From contig NZ_RWIR01000018.1 in assembly GCF_009764265.1 (NCBI RefSeq), positions 62,001 through 126,000 of the forward strand: a stretch of 64,000 nucleotides of DNA, written 5' to 3'. This document shows, piece by piece, positions 1-9,035 of the stretch. This stretch comes from Pseudomonas sp. PB101. GTDB taxonomy: Bacteria > Pseudomonadota > Gammaproteobacteria > Pseudomonadales > Pseudomonadaceae. The notes beneath the pieces are model-generated. The model ran no database searches, was not told where the DNA came from, and saw only the letters and a program-made list of their open reading frames with translations. The position numbers and the translations under genes were made by a program. Each line of letters starts with the position of its first letter. Positions within the stretch are counted from its first letter, which is position 1.

Positions 1-1377
1 GGCGTTGATCGCCAGATTGAGAATGGCGTTCTCCAGTTGGTTGCGATCGACAAACACGCTCCACGAATCTTCCGGCGCCGCCATGTGCACCTGCAGGGTT
101 TCACCCAAGGCACGCAGCAACAATTCCGCCAGGCCATCGAAAATCTGCCGCAACGTGAACACCGCCGGCGACAAGGGTTGGCGACGGGCGAATGCGAGCA
201 ATTGCGAGGACAGCTTGGCACCGCGCTCGACCGCGGCAATCGAAGCCGCGACGCGGCGCTGCACATTGGCGTTGTCCGGCTCATGGCGCGCGAGCAGGTG
301 CAGGTTGCCGGCGATCACTTGCAACAGGTTGTTGAAGTCATGGGCCACACCACCGGTGAGGCCGCCGATGGCTTCGAGTTTCTGTGACTGGCGCAGTTGT
401 TCTTCCGCCGTCAGCCGCGCCTCGACCTCATCGGCCACCCGCTGTTCGAGATTGCGGGTGAACTTGAGCAGGGACTCTTCGGCGATCTTGCGCTCGTGAA
501 TGTCGATCAGCACGCCGGGAAAACGAAACGCCTTGCCCTGCTCGTCGAATTCGCAACAACCGCTGGCAAGCACCCAGAGGTAATGGCCGTCGGGGCTCTG
601 GATCCGGTACTCGACGTTGTAGGGCTCGCCAGTCTCGACCGACAGAGTGACACGTTCCTGAACCCAGCCGCGGTCGTCCGGATGGATCCGGCCTTGTGCG
701 ATGTCCTGGGGCAGATTTTGCAAGTCTTGTCCGGGCGGATAGGAAAACGTGCTGGCGAAGCGCTCGTCACCCGACAACACGTTGCTCTTGATGTCCCAGA
801 CGAATGAGCCGAGCAAGGCGCCGGCGTTCAATGCCAGGCGCACTCGTTCGTTATCCGCGCGATAAGCGTCTTCGGCCGCCTGTCGCCGACTTTCGGAGAT
901 CACCCGTTCCGTGGTTTCCACCACCATGGCCATGACCCCGGCCGGACGCCCGTCGTCGCCGGCCACCGGGCTGTAGTAGAGGTCGAGCCAGACATCCTCG
1001 GGAACGCCGTCACGCAGTAACACCAGGTCTTTGTTGCGATAGGACAAGGTGCCGCCCGCCAGACAGGTATCCACCACGTGGCGATTGAATTCGGCGACCT
1101 CGGGCCAGCCCAGCTCGACCGCGGAACCCAGCAGGTAGGGATGACGCCCACCCGCAAACTTCGAGTAGGCGTCGTTGTAGATCATGTACCCCGACTGTCC
1201 CCAGAGCATCACCATCGGCAGCGGCGAAGCGAGCATCAACTGCACCGCGCTGCTCAGGCTCTTCGACCATGAATCGAGCGGGCCCAGTTCTGTCGGGCTC
1301 CAGTCGAACGCACGAATGCGCCCGGCCATTTCGCCGTTCCACCCGGCACACCCGTGGCTATCCTCTAGAAACTGCAT
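1..1377 (-). CDS. PAS-domain sensor histidine kinase (partial, 3' end off window)
   Basis: Soluble sensor kinase with 459 codons visible; the C-terminal ATPase domain continues beyond the left edge. An N-terminal PAS-like region (about residues 25-155, ending in the typical VVETTERV segment) is followed by a second PAS/PAC domain (about 180-300, with the HPDDR and GVLIDIHERK motifs), a short coiled coil (300-335) and a HisKA domain whose phospho-acceptor is His346 in GGVAHDFNNLL. The N box of the ATPase domain begins at the edge (ENAILNLAINA). No membrane segment is seen, so it should sense in the cytoplasm. I chose the ATG at 1377 because an in-frame TAG lies 9 bases upstream of it. The family usually ends in an ATPase domain and often a receiver, neither visible here. 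The ligand is unknown. Confidence 0.85.
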   Translation of the reverse strand, partial: MQFLEDSHGCAGWNGEMAGRIRAFDWSPTELGPLDSWSKSLSSAVQLMLASPLPMVMLWGQSGYMIYNDAYSKFAGGRHPYLLGSAVELGWPEVAEFNRHVVDTCLAGGTLSYRNKDLVLLRDGVPEDVWLDLYYSPVAGDDGRPAGVMAMVVETTERVISESRRQAAEDAYRADNERVRLALNAGALLGSFVWDIKSNVLSGDERFASTFSYPPGQDLQNLPQDIAQGRIHPDDRGWVQERVTLSVETGEPYNVEYRIQSPDGHYLWVLASGCCEFDEQGKAFRFPGVLIDIHERKIAEESLLKFTRNLEQRVADEVEARLTAEEQLRQSQKLEAIGGLTGGVAHDFNNLLQVIAGNLHLLARHEPDNANVQRRVAASIAAVERGAKLSSQLLAFARRQPLSPAVFTLRQIFDGLAELLLRALGETLQVHMAAPEDSWSVFVDRNQLENAILNLAINA

Positions 1378-1482
1378 CGGCTGGCTCTATCCCGGTAAAT
1401 TGCACCCGTTTGTTTCGAGCGTCGCGAAGACTATTCGTTTCATAGAGGTATAGCTGATTCTGGCGGGCCACCGGAGAGGGGC

Positions 1483-2172
1483 CTAGACCTCAATCAAATG
1501 CTTGAGCGGGTTGTAACTGCTTTTCAGCGTGGCCGCGACATCCAGGATGGCCTTCTCGATGCCATTCAAATGCATGCAGGTCAGTTCGATCGCCGCGCTC
1601 TGGTTGCCCGCTTCGATGTACTCGATCAACCGCAGGTGTTCATCGTCGCGGCAGGCTTCATGGCTGTCGTCATCCAGCGCGGCGGCATACAGCGACGCCC
1701 GGGAAATCAGCTTCTGGAACCAGTCGAGCAGCACCGGATTGTTCAGGCTGCGGGCCAGTTTGATGTGGAATTCGCCGAGCAGGTGAATCAGCCGTTCGTG
1801 ATCACCGCTCTGATGCGCTTCATCCTCCAGCAGCAGGTGATCGCGCAGGTCCTGGGTCACCGCCGTATCACGCCGACGGCACAGTTCGCTGACGATGCCG
1901 ATCTCGACCAGGCGCCGGGTTTCGAACAGCGAGCGGATCTCTTCGTCACTCGGCAACGACACCGATGCACCTTTATTGGGCTCGGTGGTGACCAGTCCGT
2001 CGGCTTCCAATTGCTTCAGCGCGGCCCGAACGGAGGTGCGGCTGACATTGAACAGTTCGGCCAAAGACGCTTCGCCAAGCTTCATTCCCGGACGCAGCGA
2101 GCGCTTGCTGATTGCCTCGTAAACCCCTTGGTAGACACGGTCGACCGTGGTTTCCAGTTTCTTTTCCGTCAT
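1483..2172 (-). CDS. GntR-family (FadR/FCD) transcriptional regulator
   Basis: 229-residue regulator. The N-terminal winged helix-turn-helix (about residues 12-75) contains the family segment 'LAELFNVSRTSVRAALKQLE', followed by an all-helical FCD ligand-binding domain (about 85-215) whose spaced His residues (EFH, CMH) fit the metal-dependent FCD fold. It is transcribed away from the polyamine-type ABC transporter operon that starts at 2313, with a 140-bp shared promoter region between them, so it most likely controls that operon in response to the transported or catabolised compound. That role is inferred from position. The ligand cannot be read from the sequence. Confidence 0.9.
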   Translation of the reverse strand: MTEKKLETTVDRVYQGVYEAISKRSLRPGMKLGEASLAELFNVSRTSVRAALKQLEADGLVTTEPNKGASVSLPSDEEIRSLFETRRLVEIGIVSELCRRRDTAVTQDLRDHLLLEDEAHQSGDHERLIHLLGEFHIKLARSLNNPVLLDWFQKLISRASLYAAALDDDSHEACRDDEHLRLIEYIEAGNQSAAIELTCMHLNGIEKAILDVAATLKSSYNPLKHLIEV

Positions 2173-2264
2173 TCATCAACTCCTTACATCCAGTGCAACC
2201 GACCCTGGCGGATGAACAGCCATTGAAAAAGGGGCTTGCACGGGCAGATTAATCCGGGTATTTC

Positions 2265-2302
2265 TAAATTGCATCCAGATTTTGCATACAATAATTAGAG
2301 GA
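2265..2302 (+). promoter_or_regulatory. Divergent promoter region with repeated TTGCAT motif; RBS of the ABC operon
   Basis: The AT-rich patch between the GntR gene and the ABC operon contains two copies of TTGCAT (in AATTGCATCC and TTTTGCATACAAT) about 13 bp apart, a plausible operator for the divergent FCD regulator. AGAGGA at 2297-2302 is a good ribosome binding site for the ATG at 2313. The operator assignment is a guess from spacing and position. The RBS is clear. Confidence 0.4.
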
Positions 2303-2312
2303 ATGCACCATT

Positions 2313-3398
2313 ATGGGTCATCCAGTTGCAATCGAAGTGCGTAACGTCTCCAAGCGGTATTCCGACGACCCGGGCTTGGCACCCGCGCTGGATAACGTTT
2401 CTGTCGATATTGCCGACAACGAATTCTTCACCCTGCTCGGCCCCTCGGGCTGCGGCAAGACCACCTTGTTGCGCACCATCGCCGGCTTCGAGCATGTCAG
2501 CGAAGGCGAGATCCGTCTGGCGGGCGAGCCGGTGAACGATTTGCCGCCATTCAAGCGTCGGGTCAACACGGTGTTCCAGAGTTACGCGCTGTTTCCGCAC
2601 ATGAGTGTTGCGCAGAATATCGCCTTCGGCCTCGAGATGCAGGGCCTTGATCGCAAACTGATCCCGCAGCGCGTCGAGGAAATGCTCGCACTGGTGCAAA
2701 TGCAGCACCTGGCGCGGCGCAAACCGGCCGAACTGTCCGGTGGCCAACAGCAACGGGTGGCCCTGGCCCGGGCCCTGGCGCCGAAACCCAAAGTGCTGTT
2801 GCTGGACGAACCACTCTCGGCCCTGGACCTCAAGCTGCGCAAGGAAATGCAGGTCGAACTCAAGCGCGTGCAGAAAGAAGCCGGGATCACCTTCATTTTC
2901 GTCACCCACGATCAGGAAGAAGCGCTGACCCTGTCCGATCGCATTGCCGTGATGTCCGCCGGCAAGATCCTGCAGATCGGCACGCCCAACGAGATCTACG
3001 AGCGGCCGCAACACCAGTTCGTCGCGCAATTCATCGGCGACATCAACTTCCTCCCCGGCCACCTCAAGCGCGGCCAGCAGAATGAAAACATCTTCGTGCC
3101 CAACGGCATGCCTGTGGAGATCCCCTGCGCGGCCCAGGGCTTTGACGGTAGCAACGTGCAACTGGCGTTCCGCCCCGAGCGCTCGCAACTGGTCGAGCCG
3201 ACGCAACCGCATCACCTGCGCGGTGTGATCGAAGCCGTGCTGTATGTCGGCACAGCCACGCTCTATCAGTGCCGCCTGAACAATGACATCAAGGTCATGC
3301 TGCGCGAGAACAACGAAGGCCTGAACCATGGGCGGGTGGTCGGTGATCGCGTCGCGGTCAACCTGCCGCCTCACGCCTGCCTGTTGATGGAGGCCTGA
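2313..3398 (+). CDS. PotA-like ABC transporter ATP-binding protein
   Basis: 361-residue importer ATPase of the spermidine/putrescine (PotA/PotG) family. Walker A is GPSGCGKTT (about residues 47-55), the signature motif is LSGGQQQR, Walker B is VLLLDEP, and the H-loop is in FVTHDQEEA. The C-terminal 110 residues form a TOBE substrate-control domain. It would energise the two permeases that follow immediately (next start 1 base after this stop). Members of this family also carry opines, amino alcohols and other small cations, so the name reflects family and not proven substrate. The amidohydrolases downstream suggest a nitrogenous, possibly heterocyclic, substrate. Confidence 0.92.
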   Translation: MGHPVAIEVRNVSKRYSDDPGLAPALDNVSVDIADNEFFTLLGPSGCGKTTLLRTIAGFEHVSEGEIRLAGEPVNDLPPFKRRVNTVFQSYALFPHMSVAQNIAFGLEMQGLDRKLIPQRVEEMLALVQMQHLARRKPAELSGGQQQRVALARALAPKPKVLLLDEPLSALDLKLRKEMQVELKRVQKEAGITFIFVTHDQEEALTLSDRIAVMSAGKILQIGTPNEIYERPQHQFVAQFIGDINFLPGHLKRGQQNENIFVPNGMPVEIPCAAQGFDGSNVQLAFRPERSQLVEPTQPHHLRGVIEAVLYVGTATLYQCRLNNDIKVMLRENNEGLNHGRVVGDRVAVNLPPHACLLMEA

Positions 3399-3399
3399 G

Positions 3400-4317
3400 A
3401 TGAGCGTCAGCAGCACTTCCCCGGCCCTTAACCGCGCGCTGTTGCTCAGCCCGGTAGTCCTGACCCTGCTGGCCCTGATCGCCATTCCGCTGGGCATCAT
3501 GGGCTACATCAGCCTGTTACCGCGCAACGTCTATGGCGGCGTCGACTGGCAGGCCGACTGGCAATTGCAAAGTTATGTGCAGTTGTTTTTCCAGGAAGGT
3601 TTCGACGGCGAACTGGAGCTGAACTGGGTCTACGCCCAGGCGCTGCTGCGTTCGGTGTTCCAGGCCGGCGGCACCACGGTCCTGTGTTTCCTGTTCGGCT
3701 TCCCGGTGGCGTTGTGGATGTCGAGCCTGACACCGCGCCGGCGCAACCTGATGGTGCTGCTGATCACCATCCCGTTCTGGACCAACCTGCTGATCCGCAA
3801 CTACGCGTGGCTGATCATCCTGCGCGAGCACGGCTGGGTCGCCCAGAGCCTCAACGCGCTGTTGCCCCAGGCCGGCGGCATCACCCTGCTCTACAACGAT
3901 TTCGCGGTCAGCGTCGGCCTGGTCTACAGCTTCCTGCCGTTCATGATTTTGCCGATCTACTCGACCCTGGAAAAGCTCGACTGGCGCCTGGTGGAAGCTG
4001 CCTACGACCTGGGCGCCAACCGCTGGCACGCATTGCGCCGGATCATCCTGCCGCTGTCGATGCCGGGGGTGATTGCCGGTGCCTTGCTGGTGTTCGTGCC
4101 GAGTCTCGGTGCGTTCATCACGCCGGCGATTCTCGGCGGCGGCAAGACCTTGATGATCGGCAACCTGATCCAGCAGCAGTTCGGCACCGCACGCAACTGG
4201 CCGCTGGGCAGTTCGCTGTCGTTCCTGTTGCTGGGGATCATGCTGGTGTCCCTGGTGCTCTACGCCCTCTATAGCCGCAATGCCGCCAAGGCCCAACGCC
4301 CGGGAGCCCAAGCATGA
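3400..4317 (+). CDS. PotB-like ABC transporter permease
   Basis: 305-residue inner-membrane permease with six predicted membrane segments, the first at about residues 15-37. The cytoplasmic coupling loop has the EAA motif 'EAAYDLGANRWHALRRIILPLSMPG' (positions about 4000-4070), which docks on the ATPase. It starts 1 base after the ATPase gene and overlaps the next permease by 4 bases (ATGA), so the two subunits are translationally coupled. The long first periplasmic loop (about residues 40-75) is typical of PotB/PotH. Substrate unknown. Confidence 0.92.
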   Translation: MSVSSTSPALNRALLLSPVVLTLLALIAIPLGIMGYISLLPRNVYGGVDWQADWQLQSYVQLFFQEGFDGELELNWVYAQALLRSVFQAGGTTVLCFLFGFPVALWMSSLTPRRRNLMVLLITIPFWTNLLIRNYAWLIILREHGWVAQSLNALLPQAGGITLLYNDFAVSVGLVYSFLPFMILPIYSTLEKLDWRLVEAAYDLGANRWHALRRIILPLSMPGVIAGALLVFVPSLGAFITPAILGGGKTLMIGNLIQQQFGTARNWPLGSSLSFLLLGIMLVSLVLYALYSRNAAKAQRPGAQA

Positions 4318-5102
4318 TTGCCCTGCACCTGAAGAAACTGCCGCTGACCCGCGAAGTCAGCCTGCTGATGCTGGCCTATCTGTACCTGCCGATCTTCGTG
4401 CTGATCGCCTACAGCTTCAACGCCAACCGTTCGGCGACGGTGTGGACCGAGTTTTCGTTCGCCTGGTACGGACGCATCCTCGCCAACCCGTCGATTCAGA
4501 CAGCGGCGCTGAACTCGATCATCGTCGCCAGCATCGCCACGGTCTGCGCCACGGCGATTGCCCTGCTCGCGGCGCTGGCGACCTACCGGCCGTTCTATGG
4601 GCAGAAGATGGTCGAGGGCGGGATCAACCTGCCGCTGATCCTGCCGGAGATCGTCACCGCCGTGGCCACCCTGCTGCTGTTCATGGCGCTGGGGATCAAG
4701 CTCGGCTTGCTGACCGTGATCGTCGCGCACATCGGCTTCTGCATTCCGTTTGCCTACCTGCCGATCCGTGCGCGGCTCAATGACCTGGACAAGAGCCTGC
4801 TGGAAGCGGCGAACGACCTGTACGCCAACCCCTGGCAGGTGTTTCGCCGGGTGACCTTGCCGTTGCTGTGGCCGGCGGTGCTATCCGGTTCGGTGCTGGC
4901 GTTCGTGGTCAGCCTCGACGATTTCATCATGACCTTCTTCGTCGCAGGTCCGGGTTCGACCACCTTGCCGGTGTACATCTTCTCGGCGATCAAGGCCGGG
5001 GTGACGCCCGAGATCAATGCGATTTCAACGCTGATGCTGGTGATTTCCATCGTGCTGGTGGTGCTGGCCTTCTGGCTGGGACAGCGCGGCAAACAACAAT
5101 GA
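4314..5102 (+). CDS. PotC-like ABC transporter permease
   Basis: 262-residue second permease of the transporter, PotC/PotI type, with six predicted membrane segments. Its EAA loop reads EAANDLYANPWQVFRRVTLP, and the conserved SLDDF motif follows at about residues 198-202. It overlaps the first permease by 4 bases, and its stop overlaps the first possible ATG of the solute-binding protein, so the four transporter genes form one transcript. It pairs with the 3400-4317 product to form the transmembrane pore. Confidence 0.92.
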   Translation: MIALHLKKLPLTREVSLLMLAYLYLPIFVLIAYSFNANRSATVWTEFSFAWYGRILANPSIQTAALNSIIVASIATVCATAIALLAALATYRPFYGQKMVEGGINLPLILPEIVTAVATLLLFMALGIKLGLLTVIVAHIGFCIPFAYLPIRARLNDLDKSLLEAANDLYANPWQVFRRVTLPLLWPAVLSGSVLAFVVSLDDFIMTFFVAGPGSTTLPVYIFSAIKAGVTPEINAISTLMLVISIVLVVLAFWLGQRGKQQ

Positions 5103-5119
5103 GCCTGGAGCCTTCCGAT

Positions 5120-6187
5120 ATGAGCAAGAAAGTCAAAAGCATGCGTTTCGCCGTTGCCGGTCTGGCCTTGAGTTGCTTCACCGCACTCACTTCGTTCGGC
5201 GCCCAGGCCGCCGAGCCCAAGGAACTGTTTTTCTACAACTGGACCGACTACTACCCGGTCGAGCTGCTGGCCAAGTTCGAAAAGGAGACCGGCATCAAGG
5301 TCACCATGGACGGCTACGACAGCAATGAAACCCTGCTGGCCAAGTTGCAGGCTGGCGGCGCGGCCTATGACGTGATCGTGCCGTCGCAGTCGATCATGCG
5401 CACCCTGATCAACCAGGACCTGCTGCTGGAAATCGACGCTTCCGCCCTGCCCAACTTCCAGTACGTCAAACCGGCATTCCGCGACCCCAGTTTCGACCCT
5501 GGCCGCAAGTTCTCGGCACCGTACCTGTGGGGCACCACCGGGTTCTCCTATGACAGCGCGCGGGTGCCTGGCGGCAAGCTCGACGACTCGTGGAAAGAGT
5601 TCTTCGAGCCGCGCAAGGAACTGCAGGGCCAGCTCGCCGCGCTCGACACCTCCAGCAGCGTGATCAACGCGGCCAGCCACTACCTGAATGTCGACGAATG
5701 CAGCGAAAACCCGCAGGACGCCAAGCGCATCCTTGAACTGCTGCAGAAACAGAAACCTTTCCTGAAGATGTACAGCTCGGACAACACCGTCGACCGCATG
5801 GCCTCCGGCGAGGTGATCATGATGCAGAACTGGAACGGTTCGACAGCGCGGGCCACCTTGCAGAAGAGCACCATCAAGTACGTGTATCCGAAGGAAGGCC
5901 TGGCGATGTTCCAGGACAACTTCGCCGTGCCGAAAAGCGCACCGCACCCCGGCAACGCGAAGATCTTCATCGACTGGATGATGAAGCCGGAAAACGCCGC
6001 CGCCGTGTCCAACGCCATCGCCTACGACAACGGCATCCAGAGCGACAAGCTGATCGACGCCAAGTGGCGGGTCATGGATGCCATCAACATGCCCGACGAA
6101 TTCGCCTCGCGCCTGCGCCCGGAAAAGGAATGCAGCAACAAGGCGCGGGAGCTGCAGGACCGCATCTGGGCCAAGCTCAAGGGCTGA
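5120..6187 (+). CDS. PotD/PotF-like periplasmic substrate-binding protein
   Basis: 355-residue exported binding protein. A Sec signal peptide covers about residues 1-30 with cleavage after AQA. The mature protein opens with the PotD-type segment LFFYNWTDYYPVELL and continues with the two-lobed type-2 periplasmic fold. It delivers substrate to the permease pair upstream. I chose ATG 5120 because GGAG lies 9 bases before it; an ATG at 5099 overlapping the permease stop is possible but would add seven residues before the signal peptide. In true PotD/PotF, acidic residues and tryptophans bind the polyamine; I cannot assign these here, so polyamine specificity is not established. Confidence 0.9.
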   Translation: MSKKVKSMRFAVAGLALSCFTALTSFGAQAAEPKELFFYNWTDYYPVELLAKFEKETGIKVTMDGYDSNETLLAKLQAGGAAYDVIVPSQSIMRTLINQDLLLEIDASALPNFQYVKPAFRDPSFDPGRKFSAPYLWGTTGFSYDSARVPGGKLDDSWKEFFEPRKELQGQLAALDTSSSVINAASHYLNVDECSENPQDAKRILELLQKQKPFLKMYSSDNTVDRMASGEVIMMQNWNGSTARATLQKSTIKYVYPKEGLAMFQDNFAVPKSAPHPGNAKIFIDWMMKPENAAAVSNAIAYDNGIQSDKLIDAKWRVMDAINMPDEFASRLRPEKECSNKARELQDRIWAKLKG

Positions 6188-6212
6188 TTGCCTGACTTGA
6201 AACCGCGGTGCG

Positions 6213-6307
6213 GCCATCGCTGGCAAGCCAGCTCCCACAGTGATTGTGTTGATCACAATTTTGTGAACACCCCCTAAACCCTGTGGGAGCGGGCTTGCCC
6301 GCGATGA
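6213..6307. repeat. REP pair (BIME), convergent
   Basis: Two inverted REP elements lie between the binding-protein and amidohydrolase genes: GCTGGCAAGCCAGCTCCCAC at 6219-6238 and CTGTGGGAGCGGGCTTGCCC from 6281. Each can fold into a hairpin and together they form a cruciform-like BIME. It probably stabilises or attenuates the upstream message. The two arms belong to different sequence variants (CTGGCAAGCCAG and GCGGGCTTGCCCGC). Confidence 0.85.
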
Positions 6308-6342
6308 GGCCCGTCCAGACACCATTGAATTAGAGGTTTGCA

Positions 6343-7539
6343 ATGAATCAACCCCGCTGGCTGCGCAACGTGCGCCCCTACGGCTCCCCCGCCGAAGACC
6401 TGCTGATCGAAAACGGCCGCTTCACCCAACGCCGCCCCGCTTCAAACGAGGCCCTGTCGGCCACCGACATCGACGGCCAGAACCAGTTGCTCACTCCCGC
6501 CTTGGTGGAAAGCCACGTGCACCTGGACAAAACCCTCTGGGGCCAGCCCTGGCGCCCCAACAGCGCCGGCCCGACCCTCAAGGACTACATTGCCAACGAG
6601 CGGCGCATCCTGCGCGAAGTCACCACGCCCATCGCGCAACGCGCCGGTGCCCTGCTGGAAAACTGCATCGCCCGTGGCTCGCTGACCATGCGCTGCCACG
6701 TCGACATCGACCCGGAGTTTGGCCTGCGGCATGTCGAGGCCATGCAGCAACTGCGCGAACACTACCGCGACCTGATCGACCTGCAACTGGTGGTGTTCCC
6801 GCAAACCGGCCTGATCAGCCGCCCCGGCACCGCCGAACTGATGCGCGAGGCCATGGCCCTGGGCGTGGAGAACGTCGGTGGCCTGGACCCGTGCGGTATC
6901 GATAACGATCCGGTTGCGCAACTCGATTTCGTCTTCAAGCTGGCCAGCGAATTCGACCGTGGCGTCGACATTCACCTGCACGACAAGGGTGAGCTGGGCC
7001 TGTGGCAGATCGCGCTGATCGCCGACTACACCGAGCGCTTCGGCCACCAGGGCCGGGTGATGATCAGTCACGCGTATTGCCTGGGCATGTTGCCGTGGAG
7101 CCAGGTCAAACCGGTGGCCGAACGTCTGGCCAGATTGGGCATTTCACTGATGAGTTCGGCCCCTGCCGACTGCGCGGTGCCGCCGTTCCTGGCCCTGCGC
7201 GAAACCGGCGTGAATGTCTGCCTGGGTTCGGACGGCATTCGTGATGCCTGGTCGCCCATGGGCAACGGCGACATGCTGGAGCGGGCGATGTTGCTGGCGT
7301 TCCGCTTCGACTTGAACAAGGACGAAGAACTCGCGGCAGCGTTCGAGGCGGCGACCGTAAGTGGCGCCCAGGCCCTGGGCTGCGAAGCCAATCGCCTGGA
7401 GATCGGCCAGCCGGCGGACTTCCTGTTGATGCCAGTGCAGACACTGGGTGAGGCAGTGGTTTCGCGACCACCGCGCCAGGTCTATCGCGCGGGCCGGTTG
7501 ATTGCCGCCGGTGGCCGTTTGCTGGATAGCCGCCTGTGA
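6343..7539 (+). CDS. Cytosine-deaminase-like amidohydrolase
   Basis: 398-residue TIM-barrel metal hydrolase of the cytosine deaminase/AtzC group. The N-terminal metal site is SHVHLDK (His58, His60). DIHLHDKGE supplies His211/His213 and a candidate proton shuttle at Glu217, followed by ISHAYCLG (His243) and the metal Asp297 in LGSDGIRD. These are the expected ligands in the expected order, so the enzyme should be active in deamination or ring amide hydrolysis. AGAGG precedes the ATG. It overlaps the second amidohydrolase by 4 bases (GTGA), which suggests the two proteins act on the same compound. No signal peptide: cytoplasmic. The substrate is not identified; pyrimidine-, triazine- or pterin-like rings are guesses from the family. 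Confidence 0.88.
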   Translation: MNQPRWLRNVRPYGSPAEDLLIENGRFTQRRPASNEALSATDIDGQNQLLTPALVESHVHLDKTLWGQPWRPNSAGPTLKDYIANERRILREVTTPIAQRAGALLENCIARGSLTMRCHVDIDPEFGLRHVEAMQQLREHYRDLIDLQLVVFPQTGLISRPGTAELMREAMALGVENVGGLDPCGIDNDPVAQLDFVFKLASEFDRGVDIHLHDKGELGLWQIALIADYTERFGHQGRVMISHAYCLGMLPWSQVKPVAERLARLGISLMSSAPADCAVPPFLALRETGVNVCLGSDGIRDAWSPMGNGDMLERAMLLAFRFDLNKDEELAAAFEAATVSGAQALGCEANRLEIGQPADFLLMPVQTLGEAVVSRPPRQVYRAGRLIAAGGRLLDSRL

Positions 7540-9023
7540 AGCGCATCGGCTTGCGGGCCAGTTGCGTGGTCGGCTTCGACGGCACCCGGCATGTCCTGTG
7601 GCGTGACGGCGAAGTGGTGTTCGCAGGCTCGCGCATCGAGTTTGTCGGGCGCGGTTATCCGGGGCCGGTGGATCAGTGGATCGATTACGGCAACGCGCTG
7701 ATCGGCCCCGGCTTCATCGATCTGGATGCCTTGGGCGATCTCGATTCCACGGTGTTGACCCTGGACAACGGTGACGAGCGCGACATGGGCCGGATGTGGT
7801 CGGCGCAGTATCTGGCGCGTGGATCGCGGGACAGCTACAGCCCCGAAGAAGAAGTCTTCAAGTACCGCTACGCCTTCACGCAACTGATCCGCAACGGCAT
7901 CACCACGGCCATGCCGATCACCTCGATGTATTACCGCGAATGGGCCGAGACCTACGACGAGTTTGCCGCGGTCGCCGGCGTGGCGGCGGAACTGGGGCTG
8001 CGCACTTACCTCGGCCCTTGCTACATGAGCGGCATGAGCTACTGGCAGGCCGATGGAACCCTGGCGCACCACTGGGACGAAAACCGGGGCATGGGTGGCC
8101 TCGATGCCGCCGAACGGTTTTTCCAGGATTTCGATGGCGCGCATAACGGTCTGATTCGCGGCGCGCTGCTGCCCGACCGCATCCAGACCTGCACACCGGC
8201 GCTGCTGCAACGCACCGCCGCACTGAGCCGGGAACTCAACGCGCCGATGCGCCTGCATTGCTGCCAGGGCCTCGGTGAAGTAGCGATGGTCGAGCAACGG
8301 CGCGGCACCTCGCCGCTGGGCTGGCTACAGCAGCTTGACCTGTTGAACCCGCGCAGTCTGCTGCCCCACGGCATCTACACCCGAGGTGATGAAGACCTTC
8401 AGCGAGTAGTGGATGGCGGCGCCAGCCTGGTGCATTGCCCGGTGGTGTTCGCCCGGGACGGCGAGGCGCTGAATTCGTTCGGACGCTACCGGGTCAGGGG
8501 CATCAACTTCGCCCTGGGCACCGACACCTGGCCGGCGGACCTGCTGGACAACATGCGCCAGGGCTTGAACATCGCGCGCCTGATGGAGGGCGGCAACGAC
8601 CTGACCAGCACGCTGGACATGTACAACGCCGCGACCCTGGGTGGCGCCAAGGCACTGGGGCGCGATGATATCGGTCGCCTCGCACCGGGCTGCAAGGCCG
8701 ACATCACGGTATTCAACCTGCGCGGGATGCATCTGGGGCCGCTATTCGATCCGCTGAAGAATCTTGTACTGGCCGGGCGTGGTGACGATTGCATCGCCAG
8801 TTACATCGATGGCCGTTGCGTGATGCACGAAGGCCAGGTCCTGGGCATCGACTACCCCGCCCTGCAACGCCAGGCCCAACAACAATTCGAAAAACTGATG
8901 CGCAGCCATAGCGACCGGGCCTTCGGCCAACCGGACTGGAAAAGTCTTTTCCAACCGGCCATCCCGTTCGCCGACAACTACAGCGCACAGGCGCCGCTGT
9001 GCGCCAGTGACCCTCTCCTTTAG
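7536..9023 (+). CDS. Amidohydrolase-family protein lacking the HxH metal motif
   Basis: 495-residue amidohydrolase (COG0402-like) starting at a GTG coupled to the previous gene. Where the family has PGF(I/V)xxHxH, this protein reads GFIDLDALGDLD (residues 59-70), with Asp in place of both His. Other positions are kept: His241 (RLHCCQG), His278 (LPHGIYT), His300 (LVHCP) and Asp330 (LGTDTWPADLL). It may bind metal differently, or be a non-hydrolytic subunit or partner of the preceding hydrolase. Related proteins with this N-terminal variant exist in my recollection of Pseudomonas annotations, so it is probably a subfamily and not a damaged copy; the frame is intact. Confidence 0.85.
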   Translation: MKRIGLRASCVVGFDGTRHVLWRDGEVVFAGSRIEFVGRGYPGPVDQWIDYGNALIGPGFIDLDALGDLDSTVLTLDNGDERDMGRMWSAQYLARGSRDSYSPEEEVFKYRYAFTQLIRNGITTAMPITSMYYREWAETYDEFAAVAGVAAELGLRTYLGPCYMSGMSYWQADGTLAHHWDENRGMGGLDAAERFFQDFDGAHNGLIRGALLPDRIQTCTPALLQRTAALSRELNAPMRLHCCQGLGEVAMVEQRRGTSPLGWLQQLDLLNPRSLLPHGIYTRGDEDLQRVVDGGASLVHCPVVFARDGEALNSFGRYRVRGINFALGTDTWPADLLDNMRQGLNIARLMEGGNDLTSTLDMYNAATLGGAKALGRDDIGRLAPGCKADITVFNLRGMHLGPLFDPLKNLVLAGRGDDCIASYIDGRCVMHEGQVLGIDYPALQRQAQQQFEKLMRSHSDRAFGQPDWKSLFQPAIPFADNYSAQAPLCASDPLL

Positions 9024-9035
9024 AGATTTCTGCCT

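Noticed and set aside
2313..6187. Definite spermidine/putrescine transporter (potABCD)
   Set aside because: The family is clear but the operon context (amidohydrolases, flavin reductase, FCD regulator) suggests another substrate, so no symbol is given.
4754..6343. 529-codon minus frame
   Set aside because: Antisense to permease and binding-protein genes, and its N-terminal part translates REP sequence.
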